Shown here: piece by piece, positions 8,601 through 17,133 of the stretch
How the letters are laid out: every line of letters begins with the position of its first letter
How positions within the stretch are numbered: the stretch's first letter is position 1
DNA from: Pseudarthrobacter enclensis
GTDB taxonomy: Bacteria; Actinomycetota; Actinomycetes; Actinomycetales; Micrococcaceae
Direction: 5' to 3'
NCBI RefSeq assembly: GCF_001457025.1
Contig: NZ_KQ758599.1
Location: 310,001-374,000 of the forward strand
DNA: 64,000 nucleotides
Program-made: the position numbers and the translations under genes
Notes under the pieces: model-generated
Told to the model about the DNA's origin: nothing
The model's database searches: none
Seen by the model: only the letters and a program-made list of their open reading frames with translations

Positions 8601-9362
8601 CTACGCGAGCGCCGGCGGCTCGAACCGTGTCACCGGTGAGCCGTTGGGCAGGGCCTTGAGGACATTTTCCGCCACGCTGCGCACCTTGAGGTTGCGCTGG
8701 CGGGAAACTCCGGCCAGTTTGCCGAACGCCTCGGTGTAGGAGCAGCGGTTCTGGGCCATGATCACCCCGCAGGCCACATCAATGGACGTCCGGCTCTCCA
8801 GCACGGCTTTGAGGTTGTCCCCGGCGGAGCGGACGCTGCGGACCTCGATGGCGAGCTTCATGCTCTGCGCCGCGACGCCGGCAAACCAGGCAGCCTCACC
8901 CACGAGTTCGGGGGTGAAGTCAAAACCAACAGGTCCCAGGAACACCAGGGCGCAGGATGACCGGGAGTCCAGCTCCAGCGGAACGGCCAGTGCCACTCCG
9001 TACCCGGCGTCCGTCAGCCGCCTGCGGTAGCGTTCCCACCGCTGGGAACCGCTGCCGCCTGTGACCTGGACCGGGGCCGCGGAGGCTGCTGCCTGGGCCA
9101 TGGGCCCGTCGCTGTACCGGTCCTCGGAGGACGCGATGTTGTAGGCACGCGTGGCGCTTCCGGCGGTGACGGGCGGGTTGCCCGCGCGTGTGAGCGTGGC
9201 CGCAGCGTCAAGGGCCACGCCTGCCGCCCCTGCCAGGGACACAGCCGCCCCCTCGGCCAGCCTCTGGACGGACGCCAGGTCCGTCTCCGCGCCCGTCACC
9301 AGGTCCAGCAGGAACCCTGGCCGGTCCGCGCGCCTGGCGCCTACTGCCGGTTGTAGTGTCAC
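8601..9362 (-). CDS. GAF-ANTAR domain RNA-binding regulator
   Basis: A 253-residue protein. The N-terminal two thirds resemble a GAF sensory domain (GYGVALAVPLELDSRSSCALVFLG is a typical core strand pair). The last 70 residues match ANTAR, the RNA-binding antitermination domain: LESRTSIDVACGVIMAQNRCSYTEAFGKL. ANTAR proteins bind paired hairpins in nascent RNA and prevent termination. The start is a GTG at 9362, chosen because GGGGGGA lies five bases upstream on the minus strand; a longer frame upstream has no support. No obvious paired-hairpin target lies next to it. Confidence 0.82.
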   Translation of the reverse strand: MTLQPAVGARRADRPGFLLDLVTGAETDLASVQRLAEGAAVSLAGAAGVALDAAATLTRAGNPPVTAGSATRAYNIASSEDRYSDGPMAQAAASAAPVQVTGGSGSQRWERYRRRLTDAGYGVALAVPLELDSRSSCALVFLGPVGFDFTPELVGEAAWFAGVAAQSMKLAIEVRSVRSAGDNLKAVLESRTSIDVACGVIMAQNRCSYTEAFGKLAGVSRQRNLKVRSVAENVLKALPNGSPVTRFEPPALA

Positions 9363-9757
9363 CTGTGTCCCCCCGTCGCCGTTCCTGCCACGCGGCGATG
9401 CGCGGCTTTTCCAGAAACTTAGGCCGTAGCCGGGTCCCGGTACACGAGTAGCGTGTACTCTACTTCGCCCCCTAGGCCGGTCCGCCACCACCTGCTTCGC
9501 AGCCGCTTCCACCCGCATTGGCTGACGCCACCAGGAAACCGGGCAGCAGCGGGCCCGGACGGACGCCGGGATGGCCGCAGGTTAACCTGCAGCCGCCTTT
9601 CCGGACGCCCGGTGATACTCAGCATGCTTATGAAGCAGGTGGTGGCCACTCTGTCCGGCGGCGGAGTGGTTCCCTAGGTTGGCGCTATCACGTCCGTCAA
9701 CGGCTGCGGAATATCCCGCGGGCCTGGACGGGCCACGCACCGAAACGGGGACCAGTT
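9363..9757. promoter_or_regulatory. Divergent regulatory region with two palindromes
   Basis: This 395-base gap separates the divergent ANTAR and lipoprotein genes. It contains GTACACG-N5-CGTGTAC at 9440-9458, closer to the ANTAR start, and the 14-bp perfect palindrome GCAGGTTAACCTGC at 9577-9590, on the lipoprotein side. Both look like operators. No gene is supported inside it. Confidence 0.45.
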
Positions 9758-10474
9758 ATGCGCAGGCGATTAAAACCAACCATCCTCCTGATCACAGCCG
9801 TTCTGGCCTTGGCCGGATGTGGAACGGGGACAGCCACCCAGACCGAAACCTCCTCGCCGCCGGCCCCCAGCCCCACGCCAAGCCCGGCGAAAACCTACAC
9901 TGATGCGGACCTCAGCTCCATCGTCTCCACGTTGAAGGACTCCCAGGGCCGGGCCCTGACAGTTGTTCCCGCGGCGCAGATCGACCAGGGCATCATCAAG
10001 GCCAAGGAGATCCTGAAAGGTGCGGTGTTCACGCCCCCGGAGTGCAATGCCTTTGCCGACAGCAACGCCCAGATCCCGGAGGACAGCACCTACGCAGCCG
10101 GCACCAGTGTCTCGGCGGCGGAGAACACCGCAATCGTGGTCACGGCCATCGCCCTGACCGACGCCAAGGAGCTCACCGCCCACCTGCAGGCATCCGAGGA
10201 CGCCGTTGCCGCATGCCGGAATTTCACCCTTGAGTTGGCGGGGCAAAAGATCACCACCGAAATCCAGCAGATCGACGCCGCCACCAAGGGCGAGCAGTCC
10301 TTCGCCGCGCTGGCAAAGCAAACGGCGTCGTCAGGGGAGGCCCAGACCACCCTGACCATGACCGGCATCAAGGGGAACCTGGCCGCCACGGCGGTGAAGA
10401 CGGGGACGAACGTGTCTGCGGACAATGCGCCCGAACTTGCGCAGCTGGTGGACACCATCCTCGCGCACGGCTGA
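9758..10474 (+). CDS. Secreted lipoprotein with possible PknH-type sensor fold
   Basis: A 238-residue protein. The N-terminus MRRRLKPTILLITAVLALAGC is a lipoprotein signal with lipobox LAGC, so the mature protein should be lipid-anchored outside the membrane. A Ser/Pro/Thr-rich linker follows, then a domain of about 190 residues with two cysteines (PECNAF and AACRNF). The pattern loosely recalls the extracellular sensor domain of mycobacterial PknH and related lipoproteins, but I am not certain of this. The start was chosen for the signal peptide and the GGGGA ribosome site; upstream in-frame sequence is not protein-like. Function unknown. Confidence 0.75.
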   Translation: MRRRLKPTILLITAVLALAGCGTGTATQTETSSPPAPSPTPSPAKTYTDADLSSIVSTLKDSQGRALTVVPAAQIDQGIIKAKEILKGAVFTPPECNAFADSNAQIPEDSTYAAGTSVSAAENTAIVVTAIALTDAKELTAHLQASEDAVAACRNFTLELAGQKITTEIQQIDAATKGEQSFAALAKQTASSGEAQTTLTMTGIKGNLAATAVKTGTNVSADNAPELAQLVDTILAHG

Positions 10475-10492
10475 CCGCCTGCCGGCATCGGG

Positions 10493-11242
10493 TCAGTGCG
10501 GCAGCGCGTCCAGCCACTCCTGGAACGCCTGGCGTCCGACGGCGGAACCCGGCGCCGGGATCAGCGCGCCGCTGCGCATGGCCTTGCCCATCGGGCCGGG
10601 GAGGGGTGCCTCCAGCACCTTCTTCCCGGTCCGGCCGGTCCTGTGAAGGTAAGCCCGTACCAGGCCGGCCAGCTGCTCCGTGCGGGGGCCGCCGAGGTCC
10701 GGAACCCTGCCCTGCGGGCCGGCTTCCGCGGCTGCAACCAGGGCTTCGGCAACCTCGCTGGCGGCCACGGGCGCGGTAAACATTTTCGGCACCATCACCA
10801 CCGGTCCCGCGGAGGCCGCCTGGACCACCAAGGGCACGAACTCGTGGAACTGGGTTGACCGCAGGAGCGTCCATGGCACATCGCCGTGCCGCACGGTGTC
10901 CTCCTGCACCAGCTTGCCTGCGTAGAGGCCGGAGCGTGCCTGGTCAATGCCCGCGATGGACAGCGCCACGTGGTGCTTCACCCCTGCCTGCTTCTCTGCC
11001 GCCAGCAGGTTCTGCGACGCGTTGGTGAAGTAGTCCACCGCTTTCTTGGTGGCTGTGCTGTTGATCCCGGCGACGTCGATGACGGTGTCCACGCCGGCCA
11101 GCGACTGTTCCAGGCCGCGGCCGGTCACCAGGTCCATCCCTTCGGAGCGGCTCAGGCTCACAACATCGTGCCCGCGCAGCCGCGCCACCTCCACCACGTA
11201 CCGGCCAACAGTGCCGGTACCACCCGCTACGGCAATCCTCAT
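10493..11242 (-). CDS. NAD(P)-binding SDR/NmrA-like protein
   Basis: A 249-residue atypical short-chain dehydrogenase-like protein. It starts with the Rossmann motif MRIAVAGGTGTVGRYVV, continues with a putative dinucleotide-binding stretch (VSLSRS) and has DVAGINST where extended SDRs have their third strand. It lacks a clear YxxxK catalytic pair, as in NmrA-like proteins, so it may be a redox sensor or a divergent reductase. Start 11242 has AGGA eight bases upstream; an ATG at 11251 is the alternative. It ends next to, and converges with, the lipoprotein gene. Confidence 0.8.
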   Translation of the reverse strand: MRIAVAGGTGTVGRYVVEVARLRGHDVVSLSRSEGMDLVTGRGLEQSLAGVDTVIDVAGINSTATKKAVDYFTNASQNLLAAEKQAGVKHHVALSIAGIDQARSGLYAGKLVQEDTVRHGDVPWTLLRSTQFHEFVPLVVQAASAGPVVMVPKMFTAPVAASEVAEALVAAAEAGPQGRVPDLGGPRTEQLAGLVRAYLHRTGRTGKKVLEAPLPGPMGKAMRSGALIPAPGSAVGRQAFQEWLDALPH

Positions 11243-11334
11243 GGACAGCATCCTAGGGCCGGCACGTCCCCGGTGGAGCGGTAGGGGAGGGCCGGCCATG
11301 TCCGCGGCGCCGGGTTCTCAGTAGACTGGGACCC

Positions 11335-12705
11335 ATGTCCGAGCAGGAAGCTGCCATCGACACGTCCCTGCGTACTCCGGAGGAGCGCTCCCGCACGTTC
11401 GCGGGCATCCTCATCAACACCGCACTGGCCAACATCACCACGAGCTACCTGTGGTTCGCCCTCACGTTCTGGGTCTACCTTGAAACCCGCAACGTGATCG
11501 CCACCGGTGTGGTGGGCGGCGCGTACATGCTGTTGATCGCACTCTCCAGCATCAGCTTCGGCACCTTCGTGGACCGCTACCGCAAGCTGGCGGTCATGCG
11601 GTTCGCCGCCGCGTTCACCCTGGTGATGTTTGTGGTGGCCGGGGTGATGTTCCTCCTGACGCCGGAAGCCGCCCTGCTGGACCTCGGCCAGCCCTGGTTC
11701 TGGATCTTCACCCTGATCATCCTGATCGGTGCCGTGGTGGAGAACATGCGCAACGTGGCCCTGTCCACCACCGTGACCATCCTGATTGATCCGGACCGGC
11801 GGGCCAACGCCAACGGGATGGTGGGCATGGTCCAGGGGCTCGCCTTCATTGTCACCTCCGTGCTGTCCGGCCTGTCGGTGGGCCTGCTGGGCATGGGCTG
11901 GACCATCGCGGTCGCCGTCGGCCTCACCGCCCTGGCCTTCCTGCACCTGCTGACGCTGCGGATTCCGGAAGAAACCGAGGTGGCACCAAGCGACGCCCAC
12001 GGCGGCTTCGACGTGCGCGGCGCCATCGCCGCTGTCCTGGCCGTGGGCGGTCTGTTCGCGCTCATCATCTTCTCCACGTTCAACAACTTCATCGGCGGCG
12101 TGTACATGGCCCTGATGGATCCGTACGGGCTCGAGATGTTCCCCGTCGAGCTGTGGGGCGTGTTCTTTGCCGTGGGCTCCACCGGGTTCATCGTGGGCGG
12201 AGCATTGATCGGAAAGTTCGGCTTGGGCGCCAACCCGCTGCGGACCCTGCTGATCGCCGTGGTGCTGATGGGTGCGCTCGGGGCACTGTTCACCATCCGG
12301 GAATGGGCATGGCTCTACGTACTGGGCATCTGGCTCTACCTGGCACTGGTGCCCTGCGTCGAAGCCGCCGAACAGACGGTCATCCAGCGCGTCGTTCCGC
12401 TGCACCGCCAGGGCCGTGTTTTTGGCTTCGCCATGGCCTTCGAGTCCGCAGCGGCGCCCGTCACCGCCTTCCTGATCGCACCGCTGGCGCAGTACTGGAT
12501 CATCCCCTGGGCCCGGTCGAGCGAAGGTTCCGCGCAGCTGGCGCCGCTCCTGGGCGAGGGGACGTCCCGCGGCATCGCCCTGGTGTTCCTGGTGGCCGGC
12601 ATCATCATGATCGTGGCAGCACTCCTGGCCTTCCTCACGCCGGTGTACCGCAGGGTCTCGGAGTCCTACGCCCACGCCGACGTGGAGGAACCGGCCGAGG
12701 CCTGA
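11335..12705 (+). CDS. MFS transporter
   Basis: A 456-residue membrane protein with about twelve helices and a major-facilitator pattern: early helix ILINTALANITTSYLWFALTFWVYL, then FGTFVDRYRKL in the helix 2-3 loop where the family's GxxxDRxGRR motif lies. It most resembles drug or multidrug exporters in the family, but the substrate is unknown. A TAGACT hexamer ends eight bases before the ATG, so the mRNA may be leaderless. It ends two bases before the convergent signal peptidase fusion gene. Confidence 0.88.
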   Translation: MSEQEAAIDTSLRTPEERSRTFAGILINTALANITTSYLWFALTFWVYLETRNVIATGVVGGAYMLLIALSSISFGTFVDRYRKLAVMRFAAAFTLVMFVVAGVMFLLTPEAALLDLGQPWFWIFTLIILIGAVVENMRNVALSTTVTILIDPDRRANANGMVGMVQGLAFIVTSVLSGLSVGLLGMGWTIAVAVGLTALAFLHLLTLRIPEETEVAPSDAHGGFDVRGAIAAVLAVGGLFALIIFSTFNNFIGGVYMALMDPYGLEMFPVELWGVFFAVGSTGFIVGGALIGKFGLGANPLRTLLIAVVLMGALGALFTIREWAWLYVLGIWLYLALVPCVEAAEQTVIQRVVPLHRQGRVFGFAMAFESAAAPVTAFLIAPLAQYWIIPWARSSEGSAQLAPLLGEGTSRGIALVFLVAGIIMIVAALLAFLTPVYRRVSESYAHADVEEPAEA

Positions 12706-12707
12706 CG

Positions 12708-15170
12708 CTAGAAGTCGCGGTCCAGGGCTCCGGTTTCCGTTGCCGGGGCGGTGGAGGAGGGGACGCCGGCCAGCGAGGTGACGGCCGCCGTCGGGCTCCA
12801 GACCATGGATGCTGCAGTGGAGACCGTCCGCAGCGATGACGCACCGCTGGCAACAGACCCGAGCGTAACGCTGACCGCTGTCCGGGGGATTCCGTTGACG
12901 GTGACCGTGGTGGCCGTCATGGTGGCGTTGAAGGTTACGGTCTTGCGGCTCTTGGCGAAGTTGCCCTTGGTGTTCAACGTACCCAGGTTGACGGTGCCGC
13001 CGGTGCGCTGAAGGTCGATGGTGTCGGCTCCATTGCCCAAGCCCAGGAGGTTCCCGTCGCGCAGCCGGAGGGTCACGGGAAGTGCCGCCCCGTTCCAGCC
13101 GGACGTGACTGACCCCGGATTGACCTGCTGGCTGTAGGTGAACGTCAGGACATCGCCGGCGTCAAGGCGTCCAGCGGTGCCTGTGCCGTTGACGGCCTGG
13201 ACGTCGGCGCCACGCAGCGGGCTGTTGTCCACCCTGCGTGAAGCAAGGGTGGCGGAGGTGGTTTCCCTGCCGGTGGGTTCCAGCAGGATGGCGCGGAAGT
13301 CGTAGAGGCCGTCCGCCACAGTGGTGGTGTTCCAGGCGCAGGTGTACGGGCCGGTGGTGATGGTGCACCGGGTGGTCCAGGTGGCGGTCCCTGCCGGAGC
13401 GGACTGGATGCGCACGCTGCTGATCCCGGCCGGTGAGTTGGCCGAGGCGGTCAGCGGGACGGTGCCGGTGAGGTATTCGCCGGGGTCCTCCATGGACACC
13501 GAGGCCACGGTGTTGTCCACCGTCCTGGTGGAGGCGACTGTTGAGACCGCGGTGTTTCCTGCGGCATCGGTGGCCACCGCCCGGAAGTTGTAGGTGCCGT
13601 TGGCCAGGGTGGTGGTGTCGAACCTGCAGGAATAGGGCACATCTGCAGCGGTGCACATTGCGGTCCAGGTGCTGGTCCCGGTGCGCTGGTACTGCAGTTG
13701 CACCTGCGCCACTCCTGAGTCCGCGTCCGACGCCGTTGCAGCGAAGGTACTGGTACCGCGGAGGGTGGCGCCCGGGTCCGTCAAGGTGACGGAGGGTGCC
13801 GTGTTGTCCACCATGACGTCGGCGATGATGGCCGAGTAGGTGGTGGTCAGGCCGGAAACGGCGACGGCGCGCAGGTCATAGGACCCGTTGGTGAAGGCGG
13901 CGGTGTTCCACGTGCAGTTGTACGGGGAGAGCAGGTTCAGGCACAGGGTGTTCCATTTGTTGGCCCCGGCCGCCGAGTATTCCACCCGGACCGTGTAGAG
14001 GCCTGCGCCGGCGTTGTTGAGGGCCACGGCCAGTGAGGTGGTGCCGCGTACCGTCTCACCGGGATCGCTGAGGACCACGGAGAACGTGTTGGACACTGCG
14101 GTGCTGACAGGCTGTGTGGTGCTGGTGAGTCCGGAGTTGTCCGTGGCGATCGCCCGCAGGGTGTACTGGCCGTCTGGAACCGCGGTGGTGTTCCAGGCGC
14201 AGGAGTACGGGGCGGACACCGGGGTGCAGAGCGTCGCCCAGGTGCTGCTTCCGGCTGCCGCGTATTGGATGGCCACGTTGCGGATGCCGGACTCAGGGTC
14301 CGTGGCCTCCGCGGACAGCACCACGGTGCCGCGTACGGTGGGCCCGGGACTGCTGAGGCTGACTGACGGCGGGGACCAGTCCGCGGCGGTGGCGAACGAG
14401 TTGGCGGCGTTGGCCGTCCTGGCGGTGAACGCCGCCGCTGAGAAGACGCTGGCGCCCAGCACTACCACGGTGCACAGGGCTGCGATGATTCCGACGGCGG
14501 TCCCGGCCTTCGCAAAGGGGGGTGGGCCGCCGTCGTCCGTTCCCGGACTGTCTCCGCCGTCTCCTGTGTCCCCGCCGCCGGGGTACTCCCGGCCGTTCCC
14601 GCGGGGGCTGACACCGCCGAAGACGGCGGCGGCCACGGCAGCCAGGGTGATGACGGACCACAGGGCAAGGGGAGGGAAGTTACCGCTGTTCAGCCAGAGT
14701 CCGGGCAATCCGACGCCGGGGACCAGCAGGCGTGCCTGCCCGGTAATCTGTTCGCGGGTCAGGGGAGTGCTGTCCACATCGGCGTTGGCGTCGCCGGCTG
14801 TCACGTAGGTGCCGTCGTCATTGGCCGTGACGATGCGGTGCAGGCGGGTCTTCTCAACCCCGCTGGGTTCCGCTGAGGCGGGACTGCGGAACTGCACCAC
14901 CCTTCCCACAGGCACCGGCTGTGAAGGGTCCAGGTCGGAAGCCAGGACGACGTCGCCGGGGGAGATGTGCGGTTCCATGGAACCGCTTTGAACTACGGTG
15001 CCGTGCCAGCCGAACGCTGCCGGAACCACCGCGAACAGGGCAAGGCTTAGCAGGATGCCCAGGTACAGCCGGGACGCCAGGGACGCCAGGAACAATCCCC
15101 ATCCGTCGACCGAAAATATCGCCCCGGTCCGGGAGGGACCCGGGGAAGACCCGGGCCTCTCCCGCTTCAC
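12708..15170 (-). CDS. SipW-type signal peptidase fused to an Ig-repeat adhesin-like region
   Basis: An 820-residue protein of unusual build. Residues 30-190 form a type I signal peptidase of the SipW/ER kind: helix 36-50, Ser64 in QSGSMEP, His111 in LHRIV (this class uses His where bacterial enzymes use Lys) and Asp127 in AGDAN, then a helix at 168-186. After a Gly/Asp/Pro linker, residues 223-245 form another helix ending SAAAFTARTANAANSF, which looks like the cleavage region of a SipW substrate. Four Ig-like repeats follow (about 267-362, 363-457, 458-554, 555-650), each with two cysteines 8-10 residues apart and an NT(T/A) turn, then a 170-residue tail. It starts at GTG, 24 bases after a TasA-like gene. 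It could process that neighbour and possibly itself. Confidence 0.88.
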   Translation of the reverse strand: MKRERPGSSPGPSRTGAIFSVDGWGLFLASLASRLYLGILLSLALFAVVPAAFGWHGTVVQSGSMEPHISPGDVVLASDLDPSQPVPVGRVVQFRSPASAEPSGVEKTRLHRIVTANDDGTYVTAGDANADVDSTPLTREQITGQARLLVPGVGLPGLWLNSGNFPPLALWSVITLAAVAAAVFGGVSPRGNGREYPGGGDTGDGGDSPGTDDGGPPPFAKAGTAVGIIAALCTVVVLGASVFSAAAFTARTANAANSFATAADWSPPSVSLSSPGPTVRGTVVLSAEATDPESGIRNVAIQYAAAGSSTWATLCTPVSAPYSCAWNTTAVPDGQYTLRAIATDNSGLTSTTQPVSTAVSNTFSVVLSDPGETVRGTTSLAVALNNAGAGLYTVRVEYSAAGANKWNTLCLNLLSPYNCTWNTAAFTNGSYDLRAVAVSGLTTTYSAIIADVMVDNTAPSVTLTDPGATLRGTSTFAATASDADSGVAQVQLQYQRTGTSTWTAMCTAADVPYSCRFDTTTLANGTYNFRAVATDAAGNTAVSTVASTRTVDNTVASVSMEDPGEYLTGTVPLTASANSPAGISSVRIQSAPAGTATWTTRCTITTGPYTCAWNTTTVADGLYDFRAILLEPTGRETTSATLASRRVDNSPLRGADVQAVNGTGTAGRLDAGDVLTFTYSQQVNPGSVTSGWNGAALPVTLRLRDGNLLGLGNGADTIDLQRTGGTVNLGTLNTKGNFAKSRKTVTFNATMTATTVTVNGIPRTAVSVTLGSVASGASSLRTVSTAASMVWSPTAAVTSLAGVPSSTAPATETGALDRDF

Positions 15171-15194
15171 CGCGTTACTGTTGTTGCGCCCGGA

Positions 15195-15818
15195 TTACGG
15201 CGTGGGCGCGTTGTCGGACTGCAGTTCCCAGACGAGGTCGATGCTGACGCGTGCGCCCTGCAGGGCGTTGACCTCGTCCTGGCTCATCCCGGTGGTGTCG
15301 AACCGCCAGGTGCCCCGGTAGCTCTGCGTTTCTCCCGGAGTGCCGGCTGTATCCCACGGAGCGCCGCCTGTGGCAAAGTCGCGGTTGACGGTGGCCAGCT
15401 GGGACAGCGGAAGTTCAGGAACCTGGTTGGCTGTGGGGGTGAACCCGGTGCAGTCATTGAAGGAACCGCCGGTGCCCTGCTCCAGGTCGAAGTAGATCCG
15501 GTTTTCCAGCCCCTTGGACGTGACGAGGTTCTGGGTGTAGGCGCGGACCTCGCCCGGCACGTTCGACTGGGACGTCACTACGATGCACTTCTGGCCGGTC
15601 TGGCCGGGAACGATGTTCTCCACGGTGAATGCTGCGGCGCCGTTGTCGTCGTCGGTAAGGACCACGCTGCCGGTGCTCCAGGAGCTGCCGGCGTTGCGGG
15701 TGGTGGCGTTAAAGGCAGCTTGTGACCCCTGCCAGACCATTCCTCCGGCGATCAGGATGGCAACGGGAGCTGATGCGAAAGCAGCGATTCTACGGACGCG
15801 TGCGGACGGCGTTTTCAT
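15195..15818 (-). CDS. TasA/CalY-like secreted protein with SipW-type leader
   Basis: A 207-residue protein. Its N-terminus has a basic stretch (TPSARVRR), one helix, and then QAAFNATTRNAGSSWSTGSVVL, which matches the pattern after the cleavage site in SipW substrates (Phe or Tyr, then Asn and Trp/Phe-x-x-Gly). TasA and camelysin proteins of this type are exported and form fibres or surface coats in Bacillus. Two cysteines (KCIVV, NDCTG) may form a disulfide. Start 15818 was chosen because the leader begins there; upstream in-frame sequence is not a signal peptide. It precedes the fused signal peptidase in the same direction, so the two likely form an operon. Confidence 0.8.
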   Translation of the reverse strand: MKTPSARVRRIAAFASAPVAILIAGGMVWQGSQAAFNATTRNAGSSWSTGSVVLTDDDNGAAAFTVENIVPGQTGQKCIVVTSQSNVPGEVRAYTQNLVTSKGLENRIYFDLEQGTGGSFNDCTGFTPTANQVPELPLSQLATVNRDFATGGAPWDTAGTPGETQSYRGTWRFDTTGMSQDEVNALQGARVSIDLVWELQSDNAPTP

Positions 15819-16016
15819 ACCTGGGACCCTGTCTTTGACCGATGTTGTTCCTGCTCGGTCTGCCGGACAAAGTTGACTCCGGTTTGTCGGCCCCCCAAGC
15901 ACTGACAGGACTAGCCTACAAAAGAACGCCGCCCGAATCTACAGGTTTGTCATAGCCGGCTGTTGGGTTGTCAACACCATGACAACCAGCGTACAAGGGT
16001 GGGGCCGGTGGACCGA

Positions 16017-16045
16017 TTGCCTCAGTACATCCAAGAATGTACTTT
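16017..16045 (+). promoter_or_regulatory. Leaderless promoter and operator of the arsR operon
   Basis: TTGCCT (16017-16022), a 17-base spacer and TACTTT (16040-16045) form a promoter whose expected transcription start falls on the GTG at 16052. AGTACAT (16024-16030) and ATGTACT (16037-16043), a perfect 7-6-7 dyad, lie in the spacer and over the -10. That is the expected place for a repressor such as the encoded ArsR protein. Confidence 0.65.
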
Positions 16046-16051
16046 GTAGGG

Positions 16052-16378
16052 GTGACAACCCTGACCCATGCACCCGTCCTGGCCCGGTTCGGTTATGCCG
16101 TGTCCGATCCCACCCGTGCCCGGATCCTGCTGGCATTGGCGGAGGCCCCCGCCTACCCGGCGGAGCTCGCCGAGACGCTGGGCGTCTCACGGCAGAGCAT
16201 GTCCAACCACCTGACCTGCCTTCGCGGCTGCGGGATGGTGGTGGGCGTCCCGGACGGCCGCCGGACCCGTTACGGACTCTCTGATGCCCGGTTGGGGCAT
16301 GCCATCCGTGACCTGCTGGGCGTGGTGCTCGCCGTCGACCCCGCGTGCTGCACCCCTGAAGGGGAGTGTGTGGCGTGA
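16052..16378 (+). CDS. ArsR-family metal-sensing repressor
   Basis: A 108-residue winged-helix protein. VSDPTRARILLALAEAPAYPAELAETLGVSRQSMSNHLTCLRGCGMV is a standard ArsR/SmtB DNA-binding core, and RRTRYGLSD is the wing. Cys residues in TCLRGC and the tail DPACCTPEGEC could bind a thiophilic metal, as in CmtR-like sensors of Cd and Pb. It overlaps the first transporter by four bases (GTGA). The GTG at 16052 is preferred over ATG 16037 because the -10 box ends seven bases before it and ATG 16037 lies inside the operator. On metal binding it should leave the operator and release the operon. The inducing metal is not known. Confidence 0.88.
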   Translation: MTTLTHAPVLARFGYAVSDPTRARILLALAEAPAYPAELAETLGVSRQSMSNHLTCLRGCGMVVGVPDGRRTRYGLSDARLGHAIRDLLGVVLAVDPACCTPEGECVA

Positions 16379-17133
16379 GCGGCCTGCAATTGACCGCGGC
16401 GCCCGGGCGCCGTGCCGTGCTGGTCCGCCGCATCCGGCTGTTCGCCGCCGCCACCATCACCTACAACATCATCGAGGCGGTTGTGTCCCTGTGGGCCGGC
16501 GGCGTCGCCGACTCGTCGGCGCTGATCGGCTTTGGGCTCGACTCCGTCATTGAAGTGGCGTCCGCCCTTGCCCTGTCGTGGCAGTTCTCGTCCAGGGACC
16601 CCGAACGCCGGGAACACCTGACGCTGCGGATCATCGCCCTGTCCTTCTTCGCCCTGGCAGCGTTCGTGTCCTTCGACGCCGTCCGCTCCCTGGCCGGAGG
16701 CGGCGAAGCCCGGCATTCGCTCCCGGGCATTGTCATTGCCGCACTCAGCCTGGCGGTCATGCCTGTGCTGTCCTGGGCGCAGCGCAGGGCGGGCAGGGAA
16801 CTGGGCTCCAGGACCGCCGTCGCCGATTCCAAGCAGACACTGCTCTGCACGTATCTCTCCGCCGTGCTCCTGGCGGGCCTGGTCCTGAACAGCACGCTGG
16901 GCTGGTGGTGGGCAGATGCCGGGGCCGCCCTGGTCATCGCCGCCATCGCCGTCCGCGAGGGCATCAGCGCCTGGCGTGGCGATGTGTGCTGCTCCGTCCC
17001 GCACGCTGCGGACACCGCCGGCCAGGAATCCTCCGCCGGAGGCTGCTGCGAGGGCTGCGCAGCAGAAGCCGGGCAGCAGCCCGGCCGGCAGTCCCTGGGC
17101 ATGCCGCTGCCGGCCAAGGGAGACGGAAAATGA
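16375..17133 (+). CDS. Cation diffusion facilitator-like exporter with Cys-rich tail
   Basis: A 252-residue membrane protein with about six helices. It carries CDF-type features: ADSSALIGFGLDSVIEV, with the Asp pair position, and the paired ADSKQTLLCTY and WWWADAGAALVIA. The C-terminus lacks the usual CDF cytoplasmic metal-binding fold and instead has CCSVPHAADT and GGCCEGCAAEAG, five cysteines and a His, likely to bind soft metal ions. GTG start with GGGGAG eight bases upstream, overlapping arsR by four bases, and the stop overlaps the next transporter (ATGA). The arrangement implies coupled synthesis. It probably exports or senses a thiophilic metal. Confidence 0.82.
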   Translation: MSGLQLTAAPGRRAVLVRRIRLFAAATITYNIIEAVVSLWAGGVADSSALIGFGLDSVIEVASALALSWQFSSRDPERREHLTLRIIALSFFALAAFVSFDAVRSLAGGGEARHSLPGIVIAALSLAVMPVLSWAQRRAGRELGSRTAVADSKQTLLCTYLSAVLLAGLVLNSTLGWWWADAGAALVIAAIAVREGISAWRGDVCCSVPHAADTAGQESSAGGCCEGCAAEAGQQPGRQSLGMPLPAKGDGK

